Shown here: piece after piece, positions 8,144-16,251 of the stretch
Layout: every line of letters starts with the position of its first letter
Position numbering within the stretch: the stretch's first letter is position 1
Origin: KACC-23026 sp963829575
Lineage (GTDB): Bacteria > Bacillota > Bacilli > Bacillales > Sporolactobacillaceae
Direction: 5' to 3'
Assembly (NCBI GenBank): GCA_963829575.1
Contig: CAWHJF010000016.1
Coordinates: forward strand, 186,001 to 250,000
DNA length: 64,000 bases
Notes under the pieces: model-generated
Told to the model about the DNA's origin: nothing
What the model saw: only the letters and a program-made list of their open reading frames with translations
Databases searched by the model: none
Program-made: the position numbers and the translations under genes

Positions 8144-9487
8144 CTAGGAGTTGATTGCGGCCTCGCTCAACTTTTTTCGTTCTTTAACTTGATTAAACTG
8201 CATGGCGGTTTTGGCTTCATAGCGTTCTTCCACCCCAAACAACTCAATCAAGGTTTCTAGTTTGAGCTGACCATTTGGTTCATCTGCAAATTCCTTTGCA
8301 CGTTGAATCGGGTCTCTTAATAGCTGGTTGATAATGCTTTTCATGTGCTTGCCGATCATTTTTTTATCACGATCTGAAAGATGCGTAAGCTTTCGTTCCA
8401 GGCTCATCATCGTTTCTTCTTGAATCGAGAGCGCCTTTTCTCGAATGGCCTGGATGGCCGGGACCACGCCCAGCGTTTTCACCCATTGATCGAAGGCAAT
8501 GATTTGAGTGGTAATTAACGCTTCAATTTTTTCTGCTTCTTCTGCACGGACCATCTTGTTGGCTTCGACCACACCCTCAAGATCATCTATATCGTATAGA
8601 AAGACGCCTTCAAGTTCGTTAATTGACGGATCAATGTCTCGTGGTACCGCAATGTCCACAATAAAAAGCGGACGTCCTTTACGTTCTTTCATGACTTTTT
8701 GAACCATCGCTTCTTCAAGCACGAGTCCTTTGGCACCAGTTGAACTAATTACAATATCGGTTTCTTGCAAAACGGCTCCTAATTCCTCCCAACGCTCCGC
8801 TTTTCCAGAGAATTGGTTCGCCAATTCTTCGGCTTTCGTAAACGTTCGGTTAATCACACTGATTTTAGGAACACCATGACTTTGAAGATGCTTCGCCGTC
8901 AATTCGCCCATCTTTCCAGCCCCAATGACTAAGATGGACTTATCGTCCAGTTGCCCAAAAATTTTATTGGCTAGTTCCACAGCGGCATAACTGACGGATA
9001 CGGCGTTTTCATTGATCATCGTTTCCGAATGCGCCCGTTTCGCAACCGTAATGGCTTGTTTAAAGAGCTCATTAAAGAACGTCCCCGTTGTGTTGAATTC
9101 TTGGGCTTGCAAGAAGGCCGTTCTTACTTGGCCCAGGATTTGCGTTTCACCTATCACAAGCGACTCAAGACCGCATGTTAAACGGAACAAATGCTGAATC
9201 GCCTCTTGGTCTTCTTTAATAAACAAATAAGGTTCTACATCTTCCGGGTTTTCCTGAAACCAATTAATTAGAAACTGTTTCGTATAATAACGCCCGGTAT
9301 GCAGTTGGTCTGTCACAACATAAAGCTCGGTACGATTACATGTCGAAAGAATGACATTTTCAAAGATGCTCTTCTGTTGTCTCAGTTCACCCAGCGCCTG
9401 TCCTAAATCCGCTTCAGCAAAAGCCAGCTTCTCACGTATATCAACAGGGGCCGTTCGGTGGTTGACCCCAACGACCAAAATATGCAT
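8144..9487 (-). CDS. hemA: Glutamyl-tRNA reductase
   Basis: HemA reduces glutamyl-tRNA(Glu) with NADPH to glutamate-1-semialdehyde, the committed step of haem synthesis. The active-site cysteine is in ILSTCNRTELYVV (Cys50). The NADPH-binding fold shows ILVIGAGKMGELTAKHL near residue 185, and the dimerisation helix makes up the last 120 residues. The ATG at 9487 is used (447 residues): GGAG lies 8 bp upstream, while an in-frame GTG at 9496 overlaps that site. It is the first gene of hemAXCDBL. In B. subtilis the N-terminus mediates haem- and HemX-linked control of protein level. No clear PerR box was found upstream. Confidence 0.97.
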   Translation of the reverse strand: MHILVVGVNHRTAPVDIREKLAFAEADLGQALGELRQQKSIFENVILSTCNRTELYVVTDQLHTGRYYTKQFLINWFQENPEDVEPYLFIKEDQEAIQHLFRLTCGLESLVIGETQILGQVRTAFLQAQEFNTTGTFFNELFKQAITVAKRAHSETMINENAVSVSYAAVELANKIFGQLDDKSILVIGAGKMGELTAKHLQSHGVPKISVINRTFTKAEELANQFSGKAERWEELGAVLQETDIVISSTGAKGLVLEEAMVQKVMKERKGRPLFIVDIAVPRDIDPSINELEGVFLYDIDDLEGVVEANKMVRAEEAEKIEALITTQIIAFDQWVKTLGVVPAIQAIREKALSIQEETMMSLERKLTHLSDRDKKMIGKHMKSIINQLLRDPIQRAKEFADEPNGQLKLETLIELFGVEERYEAKTAMQFNQVKERKKLSEAAINS

Positions 9488-9741
9488 AGCGGTCACTCCA
9501 AATATAGATTATATATGAATCCTAATCGATTTTATTCTTAGTGTAATTCAAACTAATTTAAAAACATTACTTCTGACAGTATACCACATTACATTTAAAA
9601 TTCCGTAACAAATGTCACAGTCTTTATGACAAACTGATGAAGCGCAGGTCCAAACGAATTCCCATTTATTCTACTTGTAACGGTTCTTTGCTGCAATTCC
9701 TCTGCTCACGAATTTGGGCCGCTCATACATGCAAAAAAAGA

Positions 9742-9770
9742 TTGCAGTTTGATATTTTTTGTGGTGTGAT
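9742..9770 (+). promoter_or_regulatory. Candidate promoter of the ysxD-like gene
   Basis: TTGCAG (9742-9747) and TGTGAT (9765-9770) are 17 bp apart on the plus strand, which would give a leader of about 140 nt containing the structured element at 9784-9902. The -10 match is imperfect. Confidence 0.4.
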
Positions 9771-9783
9771 AGAGTAAACTTCA

Positions 9784-9902
9784 TTTAGCGGGTGGACTAT
9801 CCCTACTGAATGTGAATTACACTTATCGAACCTTTTACGGGCAGGTTACCTCGCGAATTTTAAGAGTAGGGATTACTTACTGCCCGTTAAAGCGGGAATA
9901 AA
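9784..9902 (+). promoter_or_regulatory. Structured 5' leader with mutually exclusive helices (candidate cis-regulatory RNA)
   Basis: Read by eye, an outer helix can form between TTTAGCGGG (9784-9792) and CCCGTTAAA (9883-9891, one G-U pair). It encloses a perfect 9-bp helix ATCCCTACT (9799-9807) with AGTAGGGAT (9865-9873). Inside, AACCT and AGGTT close a loop containing ACGGGC, which can pair instead with GCCCGT at 9882-9887, destroying the outer helix. A local CCCG/CGGG hairpin is a third alternative. The element ends about 12-24 nt before the possible start codons of the next gene. I do not recognise a known riboswitch class. Confidence 0.45.
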
Positions 9903-9913
9903 AGAGACATCGT

Positions 9914-10417
9914 TTGTGGGACAAGATGGAGGAGATTGCTATTAAAAGAGAACGTCCTTTTGTTGGCTTATTAATTTTAATCATTGGAATTGACTTAGTC
10001 TTAAAACACCTTCATTATATGGATCATTTCAAGTGGACCGACTGGCCTGGTTTGTTGATCTTTTTCGGTGCTGCTTTCTTGATTTACGGTTGGGTATCTC
10101 GTGAGTTTGACCTTCTTTTTCCTTCCTTCTTACTTTTGGGAATCGGTTGTCAATTTTATTTTTCGGGCCGCATCAAGCAATGGCCAGAGCCGGCCACTTT
10201 CTATCCGCTTCTGATCGGTATTGGCTTTTTCATACGCTATTATAAAGTTAAAAAGAGTGGGGCACTTATTGGGATCACATTGGTTGTCCTCTCCCTTTAT
10301 CCCTACTTCTCAAAAAAGCTCGAAACCAATCTTCATCAAGCAATTGGTACTCTCAGCACCTATTGGCCGGTTTTGATCATTGCCCTCGGTGCTTTTCTAT
10401 TCTTTAAAAAGAAATAA
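9914..10417 (+). CDS. YsxD-like integral membrane protein
   Basis: A membrane protein of about 163-167 residues with four to five hydrophobic segments and a basic end (FLFFKKK). It resembles small DUF5668/LiaF-type transmembrane proteins in its paired GxLLIxxG helices. It sits where B. subtilis has ysxD, next to hemA, though it is divergent. The start is uncertain: TTG at 9914 (after AAAGAGA) or ATG at 9926. A GGAGGAG inside the first codons complicates the choice. The gene is preceded by a structured leader and followed by a strong terminator, so it is probably monocistronic. The function is unknown. Confidence 0.75.
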   Translation: MWDKMEEIAIKRERPFVGLLILIIGIDLVLKHLHYMDHFKWTDWPGLLIFFGAAFLIYGWVSREFDLLFPSFLLLGIGCQFYFSGRIKQWPEPATFYPLLIGIGFFIRYYKVKKSGALIGITLVVLSLYPYFSKKLETNLHQAIGTLSTYWPVLIIALGAFLFFKKK

Positions 10418-10450
10418 GGTCAAAAAGTCTATTGACTTTTTGACCTTATT
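10413..10450. terminator. Bidirectional terminator between the ysxD-like gene and the ABC transporter
   Basis: A 17-bp perfect stem (AATAAGGTCAAAAAGTC at 10413-10429 with its complement at 10434-10450) and a TATT loop. It can serve both converging transcripts. Confidence 0.92.
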
Positions 10451-10469
10451 TTATTCGACTCACTCCTCT

Positions 10470-11204
10470 TTAGAGTATGGAATTCAGGAAATCCTTTGTT
10501 CGTTCTTCTTTTGGATGATCAAACACTTCGCTCGGTTTGCCGACTTCCACAATCCGACCATCATGCATGTAGACCACCCAGTCTGCAACTTCTCTGGCAA
10601 AACCCATCTCATGGGTGACACAGATCATCGTCATCCCATCTGCTGCAAGTTCCTTCATTGTTGAAAGAACTTCGCCAACAAGCTCTGGGTCAAGGGCCGA
10701 GGTCGGCTCATCAAACAACATCACTTCTGGTTTCATAGCTAAGGCACGCGCAATGGCCACCCGTTGTTTTTGACCACCAGAAAGTTTGGATGGGTAGACA
10801 TCAAACTTATCTCCAAGTCCGACTTTTTCCAAGAGTGTCTTACCCTCTTGGATGGCCTCTGCTTTTTTAACATGCTTCACATAGATTGGGGCTTCAATGA
10901 CATTTTCCAAAACTGTCTTGTGTGGAAACAAGTTAAAGTGTTGGAACACCATTCCTACGCGTTCGCGAATTTTATTTAAATCATGCGACTCTTGATCGAT
11001 TTCTTCCCCATCTAAGACTATTTTCCCGCTGTTCTTCATCTCAAGAAAATTAAGACACCGAAGCAAGGTACTTTTACCTGAGCCACTCGCTCCGATCAGC
11101 ACGACGACATCGCTTTCCTTAACGTTCATATCGACATCTTTTAAAACATGTAACTCTCCAAATGATTTATTTAGTTTTTCTATTTGTAACATCGGTTCAC
11201 TCAT
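10470..11204 (-). CDS. Polar amino-acid ABC transporter ATP-binding protein (GlnQ/TcyN type)
   Basis: The cytosolic ATPase of an amino-acid importer. All ABC motifs are present: Walker A GASGSGKSTLLR near residue 36, Q-loop MVFQHFNLFPHKT, signature LSGGQKQRVAIARALAM near residue 135, Walker B VMLFDEPTSALDPE, and the switch His in VTHEMGFAREVADWVVYM. The sequence is typical of the PAAT family (glutamine, cystine, arginine), but the substrate cannot be read from the ATPase. ATG at 11204 is chosen since AAGGAGG lies 6 bp upstream; the ATG at 11210 abuts that site. It is the third gene of a binding protein - permease - ATPase operon and starts 11 bp after the permease. Confidence 0.93.
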   Translation of the reverse strand: MSEPMLQIEKLNKSFGELHVLKDVDMNVKESDVVVLIGASGSGKSTLLRCLNFLEMKNSGKIVLDGEEIDQESHDLNKIRERVGMVFQHFNLFPHKTVLENVIEAPIYVKHVKKAEAIQEGKTLLEKVGLGDKFDVYPSKLSGGQKQRVAIARALAMKPEVMLFDEPTSALDPELVGEVLSTMKELAADGMTMICVTHEMGFAREVADWVVYMHDGRIVEVGKPSEVFDHPKEERTKDFLNSIL

Positions 11205-11215
11205 AGCCATCCTCC

Positions 11216-11890
11216 TTAATCAGCCGCTTGGAATCGGCGCTCAATTCGGTTCACGATAATGGTGAGAATGAGCACTAGAATTAGGTAATAAATTGAAACC
11301 GTTATAAAGTACGGCATGTACGTATAATTGTTTGAGGCGAGCGATTCGGACACCCCAAATAATTCCTGCATTCCAATAAAAGCCGCGAGTGACGAATCTT
11401 TCAGCGCAATAATAAATTGGTTGGCAAGCGGCGGAACTGCGCGTTTGAAGGCTTGTGGGAGGATAATTCGGCGCATCGTGAGTGCAGAAGACATCCCAAG
11501 CGAACGGCCCGCTTCCCGTTGACCCTTGTCCACCCCTTGGATGGCACCACGGAAAATTTCAGCGATATAAGCGCCATTATGAAAGGCAAGACCAATCGTC
11601 GCCGCCCAAAAAGCAGGCACCACATAAATCGCGGTTAAGCCGTAGTAAATAACAAAAATCTGAACGATGAGCGGTGTTCCGCGAACAATCCAAACATATA
11701 GATCACTAATCCACTCCAATGGTTTTACAGATGATAACTTAAATAGTGCAAAAACCAACCCAATTATAAGGGCTATGATCAGCGACACGATGGTTAATTC
11801 CAGTGTTAAAAGTGTCGCGCGCAAAAACATATGCGGACTGTGAAAAAGCACATTGAAAAACATATTTATGTCCTTTAAAAACGTGTCCAA
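11216..11890 (-). CDS. Polar amino-acid ABC transporter permease (HisM/GlnP type)
   Basis: A permease of about 224 residues with five or six hydrophobic helices. It has the ABC-permease coupling motif EAGRSLGMSSALTMRRIILPQAFKRAVPPL split around residues 140-170, which contacts the ATPase. The N-terminal TLELTIVSLIIALIIGL is typical of the HisMQ family. TTG at 11890 is chosen because GGAG lies 9 bp upstream; a TTG at 11899 touches the site. A terminator-like hairpin separates it from the binding protein gene, so less permease than binding protein is expected. The partner ATPase follows directly. Confidence 0.9.
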   Translation of the reverse strand: MDTFLKDINMFFNVLFHSPHMFLRATLLTLELTIVSLIIALIIGLVFALFKLSSVKPLEWISDLYVWIVRGTPLIVQIFVIYYGLTAIYVVPAFWAATIGLAFHNGAYIAEIFRGAIQGVDKGQREAGRSLGMSSALTMRRIILPQAFKRAVPPLANQFIIALKDSSLAAFIGMQELFGVSESLASNNYTYMPYFITVSIYYLILVLILTIIVNRIERRFQAAD

Positions 11891-11979
11891 GTCGGTCAAC
11901 TCCTTTTGACGAGTCTATGTTTGAAAAAGTTTATTGAATGAAAATGAGGAAACAAAATGGAAGATCGTCGATTAAAGAG

Positions 11980-12010
11980 AGAATGTGCGCGTGGGGGCTG
12001 CGCACATTCT
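11980..12010 (-). terminator. Hairpin between binding-protein and permease genes
   Basis: An 11-bp stem (AGAATGTGCGC with its complement at 12000-12010) lies 12 nt after the binding protein stop, with only a weak T stretch behind it. It probably gives partial termination and mRNA stabilisation, so that the binding protein is made in excess. Confidence 0.7.
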
Positions 12011-12021
12011 TAAAGCTTGGA

Positions 12022-12882
12022 TTAATTGCTCACGTTTACAGGCTTCGAAATATCTTTTCCGATCCATTGTTTACCTAGCTTAGCTAATGTACCATCTGCT
12101 TCCATAGCTTTGAGAGCTTTGTTAATCGCTTTGAGTAGGTCAGGACGATCTTTTGGCACCGCAACAGCCTGTTTGCTGACGCCGAGCATCGCTTCACCTT
12201 GAAGCTTGAGCCCACCATGGATCGCATTTTGACCTGTTATAGCATCTGTAATCACGGCATCGTGACGACCTTTTGCCAGAGCCTCTAATGCGACCACATC
12301 ACTATCATAGTAGCTGACCTTGCTTGTCTGTTGGGTCGCAAGCTTTGCATAAGTTGATCCACGTGATACCGCAATATCTTTCCCTTTTAAATCGCTTAGC
12401 GTTTTAATGTTGCTACCAGGACGCACGAAGATTTGCGGGCCAGAATAATAATATGGGATTGAGAAGTTAACATGTTTTTCTCGTTCCGGCGTGATGGTAT
12501 GACTCGCAACAGCCGCATCATATCGATGACCTTGAACACCGGATACAATTCCAGAGAACTTTGCTTTTTGCTGATTCGGTGTTAAGCCAAGTCGTTTCGC
12601 AATTTCATTTCCAACAGAGATGTCATAACCGACCATTTTATTCCCTTTCATGAAACTAAATGGTTTGTACTCACCTGATGCCGCAAAAGTAAACTTACCA
12701 TCGTGTACTAACTGAAATTTACTTTTGCCACTACCAGCATCGCTGTTTGATGAGGTATTGTCACTCGAAGCGTTTGAATTCGAGCCGCCACCATTCCCAC
12801 TTGTTGTGCTCGTACCGCATGCTGAAAGTGCAAACACTAACGCTAAAGACAAAGACAAAATTAGGGCAAATGATTTCTTCAT
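12022..12882 (-). CDS. Amino-acid ABC transporter substrate-binding lipoprotein (family 3)
   Basis: A secreted lipoprotein that captures the substrate for the permease. From the chosen ATG at 12882 (GGAGAGG site upstream) it has MKKSFALILSLSLALVFALS followed by the lipobox ACG, a Ser/Asn/Gly-rich linker of about 35 residues, and a family-3 binding fold of about 220 residues. Seen in the fold are FTFAASGEYKPFSF, VGYDISVGNEIAKRLG, a hinge with AVASHTITPEREKHVNFSIPY, and GKDIAVSRGSTYAKLA. The Asp/Arg pair suggests a polar amino acid, but the exact ligand cannot be named. It is the first gene of the operon, and the promoter lies 100-130 bp upstream. Confidence 0.92.
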   Translation of the reverse strand: MKKSFALILSLSLALVFALSACGTSTTSGNGGGSNSNASSDNTSSNSDAGSGKSKFQLVHDGKFTFAASGEYKPFSFMKGNKMVGYDISVGNEIAKRLGLTPNQQKAKFSGIVSGVQGHRYDAAVASHTITPEREKHVNFSIPYYYSGPQIFVRPGSNIKTLSDLKGKDIAVSRGSTYAKLATQQTSKVSYYDSDVVALEALAKGRHDAVITDAITGQNAIHGGLKLQGEAMLGVSKQAVAVPKDRPDLLKAINKALKAMEADGTLAKLGKQWIGKDISKPVNVSN

Positions 12883-12983
12883 TCTGTAAAGATCCTCTCC
12901 TTTTGTATGCACGTTTATTTAATTAAACCTCGTCTCTGTTCCGAATGTTCTTCGCAATGTGCGAAGTGACAAGGAGTGTAACG

Positions 12984-13013
12984 ATTGTAACAATCTTTAA
13001 AAGGCAATGGCAA
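12984..13013 (-). promoter_or_regulatory. Candidate promoter of the amino-acid ABC operon
   Basis: On the minus strand TTGCCA (13008-13013) and TACAAT (12984-12989) are 18 bp apart. A GATTGTTACAATC palindrome overlaps the -10 and could be an operator. The remaining intergenic bases to 13185 show no other feature. Confidence 0.45.
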
Positions 13014-13185
13014 TTTTGAAAATTGATTAAATTTCCGTTTAAAATAAGGTCAGCGCCTAAAAGCTCTACATAAGTCGGTTTAATGCCTATTTCCCCCACA
13101 TTTCTTCCTTACCCCCAATAAACTGGATCTAAACCAAAGGGGCATGCCATACTAAATTTTCGTTCACAAAACCTCCTTACGAACA

Positions 13186-13214
13186 GAAAAACCTGGGAAG
13201 TTAACTTCCCAGGT
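13186..13214 (-). terminator. Terminator of lonA-engB
   Basis: A perfect palindrome ACCTGGGAAGTTAACTTCCCAGGT begins with the last codons of engB (13191-13214) and is followed on the minus strand by TTTTTC. The stop codon sits in the hairpin. Confidence 0.9.
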
Positions 13215-13788
13215 AAGATGAAATCGTCTGCCAAAGCTCGTCTTTACCTAGTCCTGTCACTGAAGAAAACAGGATCATCGGATCGCTTGGCTCTTTATTT
13301 AGTTTTTCTCGTATAATTTTCATATGCTTCTGGTATTTGCCTTTTGGGATTTTATCGGCCTTTGTCGTCACTAGAATCACAGGAATCCCATAATGCTTTA
13401 AAAACTTATACATCTGAACGTCATCTACCGAGGGCGGATGGCGTAAATCTACCAGTTGAACCACCACTTTTAATTGTTTATTTTCAGTAAGATAGGTTTC
13501 AATCATTCGCCCCCAAGCCCGGCGTTCCGCCTGGGACACTTTGGCATAACCAAACCCTGGTACGTCCACAAAATAAAACGCATCATTAATTATGAAATAG
13601 TTCAATGTTTGTGTTTTTCCTGGCGTTTGTGAGGTTCGAGCCAGATTTTTCCGATTTAACAAACGATTGATAAGTGAAGATTTCCCAACATTGGATCGTC
13701 CTGCCAAAGCAATTTCAGGAAGGCCATCAGTTGGCCATTGGTCAGGCTTGACCGCACTTGTTACAAATTCAGAACTACGTATTTTCAT
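13201..13788 (-). CDS. engB: Ribosome biogenesis GTPase EngB (YsxC)
   Basis: EngB/YsxC is an essential TrmE-Era-EngA family GTPase needed for 50S subunit assembly. The 195-residue protein has G1 GRSNVGKSS (residues 30-38), the G2 region TPGKTQTLNYF, G3 DVPGFGYAK, G4 TKADK near residue 143, and SSVTGLG as G5. It overlaps the end of lonA by 4 bp, as in B. subtilis, so it is expressed from the lonA transcript. Its own stop codon is built into the terminator. Confidence 0.96.
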   Translation of the reverse strand: MKIRSSEFVTSAVKPDQWPTDGLPEIALAGRSNVGKSSLINRLLNRKNLARTSQTPGKTQTLNYFIINDAFYFVDVPGFGYAKVSQAERRAWGRMIETYLTENKQLKVVVQLVDLRHPPSVDDVQMYKFLKHYGIPVILVTTKADKIPKGKYQKHMKIIREKLNKEPSDPMILFSSVTGLGKDELWQTISSYLGS

Positions 13789-16109
13789 GCTTGATCCCTT
13801 CTTAAAGCGTGCTCAAGCACTTCATCCAAATGAGAGACCGGATAAAAGACCAAATCCGAACGGACGCTTTCAGGAATATCTTCTAAATCCTTCTCATTAT
13901 CTTTAGGAATAATGATTGTCGTTAAACCTGCCCGATGTGCACTTAAAGATTTTTCTTTTAGACCACCGATCGGCAAGACTCGCCCACGCAACGTGATCTC
14001 ACCCGTCATCCCCACTTCTTTACGAACCGGCTTTCCTGTTAAAGCCGAAACGAGCGCCGTAGCCATCGTGATTCCAGCAGAAGGCCCATCTTTCGGAGTT
14101 GCGCCTTCTGGTACGTGAATGTGAATATCATTATTCTCATAAAAATCCTTCTCAATCCCAAGCTCTTCAGCACGTGAACGCACATAACTAAACGCTGCTT
14201 GAGCCGATTCTTTCATCACATCTCCTAATTTACCAGTTAGGGTGAGCTTACCTTTCCCAGGCAATAAAGAGACTTCAATGGACAGCGTATCACCGCCATA
14301 AGCTGTGTAGGCGAGACCAGTTGCTACCCCAATCTGATCTTCCGTTTCCGCTTGACCGTAATGGTAAGGTGGCTTACCAAGCATTGTTTCAATCATTGAT
14401 TGTGAAATCGTCACTTGCTTACGTTCCTCTGTCACAATCATCTTAGCCGCTTTTCGGCATATAGATGCGATTCGACGTTCCAAGTTTCGAACGCCCGCTT
14501 CACGTGTATACCGGCGAATGAGAAAGAGTATGGCATCATCTTTGAAACGACACTGTGTTTTTTTCAAACCGTGCTCTTTGACTTGCTTAGGTATTAAGTG
14601 TTCGCTCGCAATATGTTGTTTTTCTACCTCTGTATAACCCGCGATACTGATTAACTCCATCCGGTCAAGCAAGGGTTGTGGAATCGTTTGAACTGTATTG
14701 GCTGTTGTAATAAACATCACCTTACTTAAATCATACGGCTCCTCAATATAATGGTCACTGAATGAATGGTTTTGTTCAGGATCGAGAACCTCGAGCATAG
14801 CAGCGGAAGGATCCCCACGAAAATCATTAGACATCTTATCAATCTCGTCCAACAAAAAGACTGGGTTGACGGATTTTGCTTTTTTCATGCCTTGAATAAT
14901 ACGGCCCGGCATCGCACCGACATAGGTTCTTCGATGGCCTCGAATCTCAGCTTCATCTCGTACACCGCCGAGCGAAACGCGAACAAAATGCCGGTTTAAC
15001 GATTGAGCAATTGACCGAGCAAGCGACGTCTTTCCAACCCCTGGAGGTCCAACAAGACATAAAATTGGCCCTTTGAGAGATTTGGTCAGTTTTTGGACGG
15101 AAAGATATTCTAGTACCCGTTCCTTTACTTTTTCAAGCCCATAATGCTCTTCATCTAAAATCTTCTGCGCATTAGGTATATCAAGTTTGTCTTCTGTTTC
15201 TACCTTCCAAGGAAGCGTTAATAACCAATCGATATAATTGCGAATGACACCACTCTCAGCAGAACTCGGTGGGATTTTTTCATAACGGGATAACTCTTTT
15301 AATGCCGTTTCTTTAACATGATCAGGCATGTCGGAGTCTTCAAGTCGACTACGGAGGTCTTCAACCTCGCCTTCTTTTCCTTCCCGATCTCCTAATTCTT
15401 TCTGAATGGCTTTCATTTGTTCACGAAGATAATATTCTTTTTGTGTCCGTTCCATTGATCGCTTCACTTGCTGACCAATTTTCTTTTCAAGTCCAAGTAC
15501 TTCTTGTTCATTACCTAGAATTTCCACAACGAGCCTTAATCGTTCGCTGATCTCCACCGCTTCTAAAATCTCTTGTTTCTGTTTGACTTTTAGCGGCAAA
15601 TGGGAAGACACAATGTCTGCTAAACGTCCCGGTTCATCGATGTCTTTCACCGTTGCTAAAGTTTCATCTGAGATTTTTTTCGACAGGCGCAGATAGCCTT
15701 CAAATTGCTCAAGCACCCTTCTCATAAACGCTTGTTTTTCGATATCAAGCGACTCATCTTCTTCTAAAAGCTCAACTTCCACTTCATAATACCCATCTGT
15801 TTTTTCAAAAGACCGGATTTTGGCACGTTGATCACCTTCAACTAAGATACGAATTGTACCGTTTGGAAGCTTCAACATTTGCTTGACCGTAGAAATCGTT
15901 CCAATCTCGTATATATCATCTTCTTCCGGATCTTCTATTGAAATTTCCTTTTGCGCAGCGAGGAAAATTTTATGATCATCCATCATAACTTTCTCAAGTG
16001 CTTCAACGGATTTTTCTCGTCCCACATCTAAGTGCAGCACGACCGTTGGGTAAATGATTAACCCACGCAACGGGAGGAGGGGGATTGTTCGCGTACTAAT
16101 GACTTCCAT
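13785..16109 (-). CDS. lonA: ATP-dependent Lon protease LonA
   Basis: Lon degrades unfolded and regulatory proteins in the cytosol. The 774-residue chain has the normal LonA layout: an N-terminal substrate-binding domain (residues 1-200), a coiled region rich in Glu and Lys around 190-260, an AAA+ module with Walker A GPPGVGKTS near 355 and Walker B PVFLLDEIDKM near 415, and a serine protease domain whose catalytic Ser lies in PKDGPSAGITM near 675 and Lys in GGLKEKSLSAHRAG near 720. It is translationally coupled to engB. The AGGTG site upstream supports the ATG. No clear CtsR box was found in the 142 bp before it. Confidence 0.97.
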   Translation of the reverse strand: MEVISTRTIPLLPLRGLIIYPTVVLHLDVGREKSVEALEKVMMDDHKIFLAAQKEISIEDPEEDDIYEIGTISTVKQMLKLPNGTIRILVEGDQRAKIRSFEKTDGYYEVEVELLEEDESLDIEKQAFMRRVLEQFEGYLRLSKKISDETLATVKDIDEPGRLADIVSSHLPLKVKQKQEILEAVEISERLRLVVEILGNEQEVLGLEKKIGQQVKRSMERTQKEYYLREQMKAIQKELGDREGKEGEVEDLRSRLEDSDMPDHVKETALKELSRYEKIPPSSAESGVIRNYIDWLLTLPWKVETEDKLDIPNAQKILDEEHYGLEKVKERVLEYLSVQKLTKSLKGPILCLVGPPGVGKTSLARSIAQSLNRHFVRVSLGGVRDEAEIRGHRRTYVGAMPGRIIQGMKKAKSVNPVFLLDEIDKMSNDFRGDPSAAMLEVLDPEQNHSFSDHYIEEPYDLSKVMFITTANTVQTIPQPLLDRMELISIAGYTEVEKQHIASEHLIPKQVKEHGLKKTQCRFKDDAILFLIRRYTREAGVRNLERRIASICRKAAKMIVTEERKQVTISQSMIETMLGKPPYHYGQAETEDQIGVATGLAYTAYGGDTLSIEVSLLPGKGKLTLTGKLGDVMKESAQAAFSYVRSRAEELGIEKDFYENNDIHIHVPEGATPKDGPSAGITMATALVSALTGKPVRKEVGMTGEITLRGRVLPIGGLKEKSLSAHRAGLTTIIIPKDNEKDLEDIPESVRSDLVFYPVSHLDEVLEHALRRDQA

Positions 16110-16251
16110 TAAAACACCTCCAAATATCGTCGGATTCTGTACAATTCTATCTCAACTACAAGGGAATGGCTAGTAAAATACATCCTAGAAGCGTTCTTTT
16201 TCTAAAATTTTGTAAAAGTGGATGTGAATCCAGTTATTTGGAGGCCATTCC

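Noticed and set aside
9497..9620. PerR box upstream of hemA, as in B. subtilis
   Set aside because: The AT-rich segments there do not match the TTATAAT-N-ATTATAA pattern well enough.
16110..16251. CtsR or HrcA operator before lonA
   Set aside because: Neither the GGTCAAA direct repeats nor a CIRCE palindrome was seen.
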